A stretch of DNA of 64,000 nucleotides, taken from contig CAJNDS010001868.1 of NCBI GenBank assembly GCA_905221605.1, positions 466,001 to 530,000 on the forward strand, written 5' to 3'. This document shows positions 24,201 to 31,500 of the stretch, piece after piece; the stretch's first letter is position 1; every line of letters begins with the position of its first letter. The DNA comes from Symbiodinium natans. Lineage: Eukaryota; Sar; Dinophyceae; Suessiales; Symbiodiniaceae. Made by a program: the position numbers and the translations under genes. A model generated the notes under the pieces. It searched no databases. It worked only from the letters and a program-made list of their open reading frames with translations, and had not been told where the DNA came from.

Positions 24201-27200
24201 AGAGTCGGCTAGAGGTTTTAACTTCTCGTGGAGGTCGTGTCGTCAGATGATTGCCCGAAGGTGATAGAAGGAATGCTCGACACGGCTAACTAAGATGATG
24301 TACATTTAGGGCCTCTTACTTGAGCAGCATCCTTAAAACTACAACAGGGAGCCTAAGATGATGTAAGGAAGGTTCCATAAACTTTAAAGCCCGAAGCCCC
24401 TAAGCCCCAGAATTTTCATCCCCTAGGCCGAAGACCGCGTAAATCCAGAACCTCCCCTAACCCCTCAGGCTAAAGCCTAAACCGTAAAAGACAACCCTCA
24501 AGACCATCGGAACCCTAAACCCTAAACCCTAAACCCTAAACCCTAAACCCTAAACCCTAAACCCAAAAGTTATGGGTACACGTATGGGGTAGATGTGCGC
24601 CGCAAGTTGGCAGGAGCGTGCCGTTGCCTCGGTGAAGAGGCAAGGGAGGCAGGTCCTGGTGGTGGACAAGGACTGCCTGGTTTAGGGTTTAGGGTTTAGG
24701 GTTTAGGGTTTAGTAGGGTTTAGGGTTTAGGGTTTAGAGAGTCGACAAGGACGGGCAGTGGGGTTCATGCTTAGGGGCTTCAGGGGATTTGGGGTTTAGG
24801 ACTTCGGAGTTTAGGAGTTTCGGGTTTAGGGTTCAGGTTTAGGGGCTTTAGGGGTTGAGGAGTTTTGGTTTAGGGCTTGAGGGGCTGAGGGGTTGGAGGG
24901 GGCGGTTGGGGGTTCAAGGTTCTAGAGTTTGGGGAGACGAGCGCAGATGAGCAGCAGGAAGCCTGGCAGCTCTGACTCTGCCAGGACACTGTTGAGGAAG
25001 GTCTGGGGGAAGATGGTGTTTTCCGCATCAAATCCGCCCCGTACGACCGGCTCTTCCCACTCTGTGCCTCTGGGCAGAGGGGTTTGGGCGTTTTAGGTTT
25101 TGGGGTTCGATGTTTAGGGTTTAGGGTTCAGGGTGTGCCTGCTGCAGGTTCTTCTTTGCCCCAGTATTGCAACCAGCCTCCCCAAGTAATCGCAGGCTCA
25201 CCCCAGCTGCTGCCTTTTGGGTTCAGGGTTCGCGGGTTTGGACTTGAGGTTTTTAGGGGGCTTCAAGGGTCGTCTTTGGGGGCTTTAAGGGTCTTTAGGG
25301 AGCTTTAAGGGTTTTTGAAGGGGGCTTTAAGGGTCTTTTAGGTAGGGGGCTTTCAGGGTCTTCCTAGGGGGCTTTTGGGGTGTTTTTAAGGGAGCTTTTG
25401 GGGGTTTAGGGGGGTTCAGGGGTTTTGGACTTTTAGGGTTTGGAGGTTTATGGCGTTTTGGGTTGCCTGCCATTGATTCTCTTAGGTGCGTTGGTGGTCC
25501 ACCATGGCGGTGCCGGGACTCTGCAGGACAGGGTAGCGAGGATTGCCGCTCGAAGACCCGGAGTAGGCACTTATTTTAAGGTTGGGGTTCCCTTTCTACC
25601 CTTAAAACCAAAAGAGCACCCTTTTCATTCCTAGGTTACTGCTGGGTGTGGCATTTCTGGGGTTTAATGTTAGGGTCGCATTCATCAACCCCCCCCTCCC
25701 CCCCAAATCTGTTTTGCGTCCGGGGGTTTTGAGGGTGGTAGAAATGGAAGGGGATTGCTGTTGTGTGTGTTCTGGGGTCTGAGGGTCCGGGGTCCCAAGA
25801 AGGGTCTGCTAAGCAAACTGCAGTAACAAATTCGACTCCTGGCCAGCCGATTTTCACAATTATGAACCCATTATCTTCACCGGCCCCTTATATAGGTCTG
25901 TTTAGACACATGAGCCCAGAACCTTCTTCTTGTGGAAAGTCCCCCCATTTACACATGTGAGGTTAACGTTAGGGTAAGGAATTAAGAACCCCAACGGTGT
26001 CCCAACCGTCCACGGTTCGAGGAAGAAAACCCCTTAAATCGTCCTAAACCCTTCTCTCTGCCCCACCCACCACCGCAACCCCCTAAACCCTAAACCCTAA
26101 ACCCTAAACCCTAAACCCTAAACCCTAAACCCTAAACCCTAACCCCTAAACCCTAAACCCTAACCCCTGAACCCTAAACCCTAAACCCTAAACCCTAAAC
26201 CCTAAACCCGAAATTCTAAACCCCTAAACCCGAAACCCTAAACCCTAAACCCTAAACCCTAAACCCTAAACCCTAACCTTCTTGCTTCAAGGACTGCCTC
26301 TTCGCCGGCACCCCGCAGCTGGTGGCACCCGTGCCTTTGTCATAGTTGGGTAACATTTTACATTTTTAAAGGGTACTTAAAACCCAATAAGGAACATTTA
26401 TTTTTAGCTTTTTTTTTAATAAGGAACATAAATTCAACTTTTTAAGGGTACTTAAAACCCAATAAGGAACATACATTGAACATTGTTAAGGGTACTTAAA
26501 CCCAATAAGGAATATACATTTAACTTTTAAGGGTACTTAAACCCAATAAGGAACATACATTTAACTTTTTAAGGGTACTTAAACCCAAGAAGGAATATTT
26601 AATTTTAACTTTGTTTAATGCTATCCCAACCATGAACTAGGTGCTCTCCTGGAGCGACCAGCCGCTCTGGGCCTCGGCGGTGGAGTCCAGGAAGCTGGGG
26701 CTGCCTTTTTGGAAACTCTTTTTGTAGGGTTTAGGGTTTAGGGTTTAGGGGTTTAGGGGTTTAGGGGTTTAGGGTTTAGGGTTTAGGGTTCAGGGTTCAG
26801 GACCTACTCCCCTCAACCCCCTCAACCTCCCAACCCCGTCAACCCCCTCAACCCCCCTAAACCCTCTCCTCTACCCGAAGCCCTCTAATCCTAAACCCCT
26901 AGGCCCGAAACCCTAAACCCTAAACCCTAAACCCTAAACCCTAAACCCTAAACCCTAAACCCTAAACCCTAAACCCTAAACCCTAAACCCTAAACCCTAA
27001 ACCCTAAACCCTAAACCCTAAACCCTAAACCCTAAAAACCCTAAACCCTAAACCTAAACCCTCAACCCTCAACCCCTCAACCAACTCAACACCTCAACCC
27101 CTCAACCCTAAACCCTAAACCCTAAACCCTAAACCCTAAACCCTAAACCCTAAACCCTAAACCCTAAACCCTAAACTCTAAACCCCTCAACCCCTCAACC

Positions 27201-28171
27201 CCCCCGAAAAAAACAGTGGAGGAACCTGGGCCTGGCTTTGGGAGCACCTCGTGGGCCTTCGTTTCAGAACCCGCTTTTTGCGAGTTTGTTCTGTTTTGGG
27301 TTTTGGGGTTTTTGGGTTTAGGGTTTGCGGGGTTCTTGGGGTTTCAGTTTTTTTTTTTCGTTTTCGGGGGGGGGGGGGGTTCTAGGGTTGAGGGGTTTGT
27401 TCTGGTTGGTTCTGAGGGTGCTGGAGTTTTCTTTGGTTTTTTTTTGGGGCTAAGCCCGAAACCCGGACCCCTAAACCCAGGCAGGCGGCGTGCCCCCTTC
27501 CCCGGAAGACTGGGATGCGGCCTTGGCCGAAGCCCTCGGAAGGCTCTCTGAGTTTCGCGCCGCGACCGAGGAGGCTTCAACGGATTCCTATTTTGGGTTT
27601 CTAGGGTTTAGGGTTTAGGGTTTAGGATACTTTTAGGTTTGGGGGACCCCTTTAATTTTCAGAACCCATAGAGACTATTGGGGCCACAAAAGGAGTACAT
27701 TCACGGCGCCCTTTACGAGCGAACCTTAGAAGCACAGCACTTGCTGGAACTAAGCCCTGAAGTCGAGAGCCCCGAAACCCTCAACCATGGATGCCAGAAT
27801 CCTTCACGGCTCTAGGCTCTCAAGAACCTCAAACGCACGCACCTTCTTCTAGACTGGGGCCTCTCGACCCTAAACCCTAAAACCCTAAACCCCTAAAACC
27901 CTAAAACCCTAAGCCCCTAAACCCTAAACCCTAAACCTCTAAACCCCTAAATCCCCAAACCTAGACCCCTAAAACCCCCCCAAACCCTTAAAGCCCCTAA
28001 ACCCCAAACCCCTAGACCCTAAACGGCTCTACACCCTAAGCCCCTAAAACCCCTAAACCCCTTAAACCCCCCCCCCCCCCCCGATCTCCCCCTGAAAAGG
28101 TTGGCCCGCGCGCGGCGGGCGAGAGAGGCCTGGAGGCGGCCTGCCAAGTCCTCGAAGAAGCGATGTCGTGA
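12141..28171 (+). CDS. UGT80-type sterol/lipid glucosyltransferase gene (split)
   Basis: A glycosyltransferase of the GT1/GT28-like UGT80 group. Such enzymes move glucose from UDP-glucose to the 3-OH of sterols or similar lipids at membranes. Landmarks in order: N-terminal nucleotide-fold strand VLVVAMGTRGD (15.96-16.04 kb); FRLAAALRERGHAVLVAAG (17.3 kb); CDLIVTTSMGNTHCLDVAEK (20.5 kb); FPPSGYPAGLGFLN (20.8 kb); VIDFRNKLGLP (21.5 kb); LPADLVKFLKQGD then CIAFGSM (23.0-23.7 kb), matching the family's IYIGFGSM; APYDRLFPLC then ALVVHHGGAGT (25.0-25.5 kb), the UDP-sugar-binding signature; and DQPLWA (26.6 kb), matching FFGDQPFWG. The gene ends with TGA at 28169-28171. About 24 exons are read; those from 20.5 kb on are firm, those before 15.9 kb are tentative. 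The first exons may encode a targeting or membrane anchor. Confidence 0.85.
12442..12542. mobile_element. MITE-like element, family A, with target duplication
   Basis: A 101 bp near-complete hairpin. The left arm starts TTGGGATGTTC and the right arm ends GAACATCCCAA; arms of about 45 bp also share AGTCCTTAA-type and GGGATTCTA segments. The same 8 bp, GGTGAACC, flanks both sides (12434-12441 and 12543-12550) as a target-site duplication. Related copies are at 17429, 19140-19215, 29765-29912 and 38291-38373. It lies in the first putative intron of the glucosyltransferase gene. Confidence 0.8.
12582..12859. repeat. Dispersed repeat interrupted by a CCCTAAA tract
   Basis: The left part matches 4541-4585 and the right part (12818-12859) matches 4584-4624. 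Between them lies a tract of CCCTAAA and variants (CCCTAGA, CCCTGAA) of about 187 bp. CATATT occurs at both edges of the tract (12625-12630 and 12818-12823), like a short target duplication. Confidence 0.75.
13861..14480 (-). repeat. Degenerate CCCTAAA/CCCCAAA tract (about 620 bp)
   Basis: Mixture of CCCTAAA, CCCCAAA, CCCCTAAA and CCCTAAAA units in the second putative intron of the glucosyltransferase gene. The variation is scattered, as in an old tract. Confidence 0.95.
14481..14594 (+). CDS. Glucosyltransferase gene, candidate exon
   Basis: GC-rich unique stretch between a C-strand and a G-strand tract. All three frames are open for most of its length; one reads PVEAFLAPAAPARASGRAAW. No family motif is visible and the frame cannot be chosen. 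Confidence 0.3.
15161..15225 (+). CDS. Glucosyltransferase gene, candidate exon
   Basis: Bounded by GCTCTGCCAG and a consensus GTGAGT donor at 15226. Two frames are open, for example GQSYQGSTKETLKAAWLGGG. The inverted repeat at 15236-15386 begins 10 bp after the donor. Confidence 0.4.
15236..15386. mobile_element. MITE-like inverted repeat with TA core
   Basis: The left arm begins CTTACTGTTGGTCAGCAGGG. The right arm, read on the minus strand, begins CTTACTGTTGGTTAGTAGGG. Arms of about 45 bp flank a TA-rich core (15277-15325). It sits immediately inside an intron. No coding capacity. Confidence 0.75.
15659..15787 (+). CDS. Glucosyltransferase gene, candidate exon with hydrophobic segment
   Basis: After the acceptor CCTCGCAG, one frame reads SPLLLGLALGAAARLTRAG, a hydrophobic stretch followed by Arg-rich sequence and then AVEEAPPGTGASF. 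This could be a signal or membrane anchor, or transit peptide sequence. The donor is not resolved. Confidence 0.42.
15955..16038 (+). CDS. Glucosyltransferase gene, exon with GTRGD motif
   Basis: Frame reads GQHLPARAASEKLRVLVVAM and then GTRGD, the first beta strand and loop of UGT80 enzymes (family pattern: IGTRGDVQP). The exon most likely ends at GAT with a GC donor (GAT|GCGCGC) and joins GCAGAG at 17304, giving GTRGDAEP in frame. Confidence 0.8.
17304..17379 (+). CDS. Glucosyltransferase gene, exon with first helix
   Basis: After the acceptor AATGTAAG, the frame reads AEPGFRLAAALRERGHAVLV and then AAGS, matching the family pattern (P-x-x-ALGKGLQ-x-x-GHRV). The 3' boundary is uncertain. 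Confidence 0.8.
17429..17470 (+). mobile_element. Partial family A MITE end
   Basis: TTGGGATGTTCCCCC followed by ACTAACAG matches the left arm of the element at 12442. The right arm is absent. Confidence 0.55.
17690..17850. repeat. Duplicated segment of about 110-120 bp
   Basis: Two copies containing CTGCAGAACGATAT, GCAGAA and CCCCAACAT occur about 110 bp apart, in an intron of the glucosyltransferase gene. Confidence 0.7.
18191..18250 (+). CDS. Glucosyltransferase gene, exon
   Basis: After CAGACCCCAG, the frame reads SLDAYEAEATQRFPGRARR and exits as CGG|GTTTAG into a G-strand tract. It lies between recognised UGT80 exons. Confidence 0.55.
18787..18855 (+). CDS. Glucosyltransferase gene, exon
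   Basis: Frame reads FGLDFRSSGLDSVPLSQDAL and then FGG. The FGLDF-x-x-x-G segment resembles the second strand region of UGT80 (LEFFPLGGDP type). It exits into a TTTAGGG tract. Confidence 0.6.
19140..19215 (+). mobile_element. Family A MITE copy, 5'-truncated
   Basis: Contains TTCCTTAATAGGGATT and ATCCTTATTAAGGACTGTT and ends AGGGGAACATCCCAA, matching the right half of the element at 12442. Confidence 0.6.
19270..19349 (+). CDS. Glucosyltransferase gene, candidate exon
   Basis: Frame reads LRSSVLCEEYLTGKTRADQA and then LRMS, followed by a G-strand sequence. Coding-like, but no firm family motif and both boundaries are soft. Confidence 0.45.
19385..19566 (-). repeat. CCCTAAA tract changing to CCCTAAG
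   Basis: The first half is CCCTAAA; the second half is about 11 homogeneous units of CCCTAAG. A uniform variant block suggests local expansion by slippage or unequal exchange after a point change. Confidence 0.95.
19631..19676 (+). CDS. Glucosyltransferase gene, candidate short exon
   Basis: Unique stretch reading RPDILEAIRSPSEPL between two C-strand tracts. Weak support; listed for its position between recognised exons. Confidence 0.3.
19867..19928 (+). CDS. Glucosyltransferase gene, candidate exon
   Basis: After the acceptor TGCGCAG, the frame reads VYADRGWYGDAWTMVGNAAW. It is flanked by a C-strand tract on the left and a G-strand tract on the right. Confidence 0.45.
20520..20670 (+). CDS. 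Glucosyltransferase gene, exon
   Basis: Frame reads GGEKIYAAAQEHKCDLIVTT, SMGNTHCLDVAEKMNILCFA and LKFCPDIDGQ. It matches the UGT80 region where the acceptor-binding half is crossed (family: ADAIISNP...HVAEALKVP). Donor CAG|GTTCGG at 20671 joins in phase 0 to 20829. Confidence 0.85.
20829..20918 (+). CDS. Glucosyltransferase gene, exon
   Basis: Frame reads VPTADFPPSGYPAGLGFLNT and then AFHVMENLNT, with donor ACC|GTGAGG at 20919. The FPP segment matches the family's TSEFPHPL region. The preceding intron (158 bp) is one of the few without a telomere-like tract. Confidence 0.82.
21452..21554 (+). CDS. Glucosyltransferase gene, exon
   Basis: After CTGCCAG, the frame reads AVFQGGFIPRVIDFRNKLGL, then PSQEIPGVMEAALG. 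VIDFRNKLGL matches the conserved INDFRKKKLKL region of UGT80. Flanked by C-strand and G-strand tracts. Confidence 0.85.
22119..22227 (+). CDS. Glucosyltransferase gene, exon
   Basis: Frame reads ELCGSAGVEVPTYSDYRQTL, then QANQPSLYAFSSALID. This is the linker region between the two Rossmann halves, where the family has a Tyr/Ser-rich stretch (YFSTYHGS type). Donor ACAG|GTTGG. Confidence 0.8.
22860..22975. mobile_element. MITE-like inverted repeat related to family B
   Basis: The left end GGAGGTTCATGAATACTG pairs with the right end CAGTATTTTCACCACCCATG plus AACCTC. No coding capacity. Confidence 0.5.
23011..23085 (+). CDS. Glucosyltransferase gene, exon
   Basis: Frame reads HENSFRQDDPTSPELPADLV and then KFLKQGD, matching the conserved EPP-x-x-LVKWLEAGD that precedes the FGS motif in UGT80 enzymes. 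The donor is not resolved. Confidence 0.75.
23657..23717 (+). CDS. Glucosyltransferase gene, exon with FGSM motif
   Basis: Frame reads GETVCIAFGSMTLARSNPFE with donor GAG|GTGAAT at 23718. This is the start of the C-terminal UDP-glucose-binding half (family: IYIGFGSMP). Confidence 0.88.
24614..24679 (+). CDS. Glucosyltransferase gene, exon
   Basis: Frame reads ERAVASVKRQGRQVLVVDKD and then CL, with donor CTG|GTTTAG taken from the TTTAGGG tract. It matches the family helix-strand unit that follows the FGS motif. Confidence 0.78.
24985..25063 (+). CDS. Glucosyltransferase gene, exon
   Basis: Frame reads DTVEEGLGEDGVFRIKSAPY and then DRLFPLC. APYDRLFP matches the family's VPHDWLFP. Donor CTCT|GTGCCT; the leftover T plus GT at 25486 restores the Cys codon. 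Confidence 0.85.
25486..25526 (+). CDS. Glucosyltransferase gene, UDP-sugar-binding exon
   Basis: Frame reads ALVVHHGGAGTLQ, the hallmark HHGGAGT of this family, where the first His contacts the diphosphate. The exit is CAG|GACAGG, a GA donor, or is shifted within the repeated AGGAC shared with 26290-26294. Confidence 0.9.
26080..26278 (-). repeat. CCCTAAA tract
   Basis: Near-perfect tract just upstream of the exon at 26292. Confidence 0.95.
26292..26337 (+). CDS. Glucosyltransferase gene, exon
   Basis: Frame reads DCLFAGTPQLVAPV, matching the family's AGLKAGCPTTIVPF segment after HHGGAGT. The 3' end is uncertain. Confidence 0.82.
26345..26620 (+). repeat. Tandem repeat of about 45-50 bp
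   Basis: Five to six copies containing AAGGGTACTTAAA, CCCAATAAGGAACAT and TTTAACTTTT, in the intron between the last two UDP-sugar-binding exons. The CCCAATAAGGA element also occurs near 9335 and 38264. Confidence 0.9.
26641..26715 (+). CDS. Glucosyltransferase gene, exon with DQPLW motif
   Basis: Frame reads VLSWSDQPLWASAVESRKLG and then LPFW. SDQPLWA matches the GDQPFWG motif; its Asp and Gln bind the glucose hydroxyls in this superfamily. Confidence 0.88.
26907..27180 (-). repeat. CCCTAAA tract (about 270 bp)
   Basis: Mostly perfect CCCTAAA with a CCCTCAA block at 27058-27105. Confidence 0.97.
27485..27575 (+). CDS. Glucosyltransferase gene, exon
   Basis: Frame reads GVPPSPEDWDAALAEALGRL and then SEFRAATEEAS, matching the family's C-terminal helical segment that follows a G-x-x-P-x-P turn. 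Confidence 0.78.
28100..28171 (+). CDS. Glucosyltransferase gene, last exon with stop
   Basis: Frame reads VGPRAAGERGLEAACQVLEE and then AMS, followed by TGA at 28169-28171. A C-terminal helix ending soon after is usual for UGT80 enzymes. Confidence 0.78.
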   Translation, partial: VGPRAAGERGLEAACQVLEEAMS

Positions 28172-28577
28172 TCTCCTGAGCCCTAAACTTAAAATTTAAA
28201 TTGTAAGCCGTAAACTCGAAGCCTCAAACCCTAAACCCAAAACTCTAAACCCTAAACCCTGAACCCTAAGACCTAAACCCTAAACCTTAAGCTCCCGAAA
28301 CTCTAAAGCCAGAGGGCCTAGGGTTTGCTTCGGGCTTGCACTAACCGAATGAGCCCTGAGCCCTTAAGGCCAAGCCTGAACACCCCTGAGGATTAGGGTT
28401 TAGGGTTTAGGGTTAAGGAACCCTAAACCCTAAACCCTAAACCCTAAACCCTAAACCCTAAACCCTAAACCCTAATCCCAAAGCCCCTGAGGCTTAAATC
28501 CCAAGCCGACTTTTTTTCAGAGCTTCAGAGCTCCTGCGGCTCCTCTCGCGGAGCGGATTTTTTCAGCATCGATTGCC
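28172..28577. other. Short spacer
   Basis: About 400 bp between the glucosyltransferase stop and the hydrolase ATG. It holds a mixed CCCTAAA region and a tract at 28425-28475 with a short TTTAGGG run before it. A T-rich stretch and TTTTTCAGCATCG lie just before the ATG. No poly(A) signal or promoter motif was recognised. Confidence 0.6.
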
Positions 28578-28599
28578 ATGGCTTCGGACAAAAGCTGGG
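28578..28599 (+). CDS. Serine hydrolase gene, candidate first exon
   Basis: The ATG at 28578 in context GCCATGG opens MASDKSW and exits at G|GTGTAG into a TTTAGGG tract. Confidence 0.5.
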
Positions 28600-31500
28600 G
28601 TGTAGGGTTTAGGGTTTAGGGTTTGGGGTTTGGGGTTTGGGGTTTAGGGTTTGGGGTTTGGGGTTTGGGGTTTGGGGGAGGTTGCCCCCTTTGCAGGTAA
28701 CTTTTCAACCCTGGGACTCCTTAGGCCCGAAGCCCTAAGCCCTGCACCGTAACCTAGTGAAGGTGTACGGCTTAGGCTTTTGATGCTGAGGAATAGAGTG
28801 TAGATTCCTCCAAATGTCCCGTGCAGATATGTACCCAAGTAAGGTTATCGCCAGTTACGCCTACAATCCTCCTGCTTTGCTGCACCCCCGGTTATAAGTT
28901 TTAATGTTGCCTACCTTTTTGGATCCGATGGCCTGGGCCCCGTTACGGAGCATATGGGACAAGCCCCACGTCCCTGAACCCGAAACCCCACTTCCTCCAG
29001 TGCATACCAGCCCAAGACTCCAAACCCTAAACCCTACACCTCACATCCCTAAACCCTTTAAGCCTCAAATCCCTTAACCCTAAATCCCTGATTAGGGTTT
29101 AGGGTTCCTAAACCCTAAACCCTAAACCCTAAACCCTAAACCCTAAACCCTAAACCCTAAACCCTTAACCCTAAACCCTAAACCCTAAACTTTAAACCCT
29201 CCGGGGGAGCATCCGAGTCCGAGAGATTCAGGGGTAAGCATGGCGGGCGACGATGGGGCAGGAGCCTTTCCGGCCATCTATCCCAGGCGAATCCGAGTTT
29301 AGGGTTCAGGAGCTTCGGGTCTAAGGGTTTAGGGTTTAGGGGTTTAGGGTTCAGGGGTTTAGGGTTCAGGGGTTTAGGGGTTTAGGGTTTCGGGTTTTCG
29401 GGTTTAGGGTTTCGGACTTATTTAGGGTAACTTGGGTTTAAGGCTTAGGGTGGGTTTTGGGTTTTAGGGTTTTGCCAGGCCCGCCCTGAGGACGGATGTG
29501 TTGTCAAAGGGCTCACGGGCTCAGGGAGGTTTAGGGTGGGTTTCAGGGCAGACAGTGTTAGGTTCGAAGGGTTCATGTGTGGTTACCGGTACTGTAGGGT
29601 CTTAGCTACGCCCCACAACGGCTATAACCAGCTACCCTAAACCCTAAACCCTAAACCCTAAACCCTGAACCCTGAACCCTGAACCCTAAACCCTAAACCC
29701 TAAACATTTCGGCAACCCCCACTTAAGTCAAGTTCCGATAACAGGGCCCCTTTACAACCCTAAGTTGGGATGCTCCCCCTTTTTCTTCTAACGGCACCTT
29801 AGTAGGCAGAATAGGGTTTAGGGTTTACGGTTTAGGGTTTAGGGTTTAGGGTAATAGTAGGGGGTACTATATTCCCTATTAAAGAGCTGTTAGCATTAGG
29901 GGGAACGTCCCCAAACCCGAAGCTGCTTAGACCCCGGCAGCCCAATTTTAAGCTCTTTAACAGGAGTCCAGCTCTCGCTGCGGTCTTCTTGTTTAAAGGT
30001 TCAGGGCTGAAGGGTTAAGGGCTTCAGGGTCTTGGTTTTAGGGGTCTAAGGGTTCTTGGGTTTAAGAGTTCAGGGTTCTTGGGTTTAAGAGTTCAGGGTT
30101 CTTGGGTTTAAGAGTTCAGGGCTTAAGGGCTAAGGGTTTAGGGACTTGGCCCTAGGGGCTTCAGGGTTTAGGTGTTTAAGGGTTCAGGGTTTAAGAGTTC
30201 AGGGCTTAAGGGCTATATAAGGGTTTACGGGTTTAGGGTTTGGGGTTTCGCACTGAAGCAGGTACTGTCCGGAGGGCCTCCAGCAAATCCCGACCATCGA
30301 GGGCTCCTGCGATCCCGAGTGGCAGTCGGTCCGCGCGCGCTTCGCGCAGAACTTCCAGGACCGCCTGGGGCCAAAGGAGGGACCCTTAACAGGGTTTGTA
30401 GGGGGCTCTTTAGGGGCTCTTTAGGGGCTACTGAATTGGGTATGTTATAAGGACTCTATAGGGTACATATATAGGAGTTACAAAGGGGACCCCTCAAAGG
30501 ACCACCTGGAGATTCCGGGACCGCCTGGGGCCAAATGAGGGACCCCGAAGAGGGACCTTAGGGGTTCTTTAGGGGCTCTTTAGGGGTTCTTTGGGGTTCT
30601 TTAGGGGTTCTTTAGGGGTTCTTTAGGGGCTACTTAATTAGGTATATAGGGACTCCATAAGGTATAAGCTAGGAGGTTATATAAGGGGACCCCTTACAGG
30701 ACCACCTGGAGCGTGGCGGCGCGGTGTGCGTCTACCACCGAGGCCTCTTGGGAATGAGCCCACGTCCCAATCGTTGTAAAAAACCCAGCTTGAGAGCAAA
30801 TCCTAACCCTCAACCCTCAACCACAACCGTAATCCGAAACCCTAAACCTCTAAACCCCTAAACCCCTAAACCCCTAAACCCCTAATAACAAAAAAAACCC
30901 CTAAACCCCTAAACCCCTAAACTTACTAAACCCCTAAACCCCTGAACCCCTGAACCCCTGAACCCCTAAACCCCTAAACCCCTAAACCCCTAAACCCCTA
31001 AACCCCTAAACCCCTAAACCCCTAAACCCCTAAACCCCTAAACCCCTAAACCCCTAAAGCCCTTATATAACCCCTAAACCCCTAAACCCCTAAACCACTA
31101 AAACCCTAAACCCTAAACCCTGAACCCCTAAACCCTAAAGCCCTAATCCCTAAAAACCCCCGAAAGCGTTGAGCCCCACGCCTCCGCCCTTTGAGGCCGG
31201 AAGGTCGTGGACCTGTGGGCCGGCGAGAAGTACCCAGGCACCCGGAAGTGGGATTTAGGCTTGCTTGGGGTTCGAACCCCGCAACCCCCCACCCCCCTAA
31301 CCCTAAACCCCCTAACCTCCCCTGAACCCCCTGAACCCCCTAAACCCCCTCCCTGAACCCCCTAAACCCCCTAAACCCCCTAAACCCCCTAAACCCCCTA
31401 AACCCCCTAAACCCCCCCCTAAACCCCCCTGAACCCCCCTGAACCCCCCTGAACCCCCTAAACCCCCCGAACCCCCTAAACCCCCTTACCCTCCCTCTTT

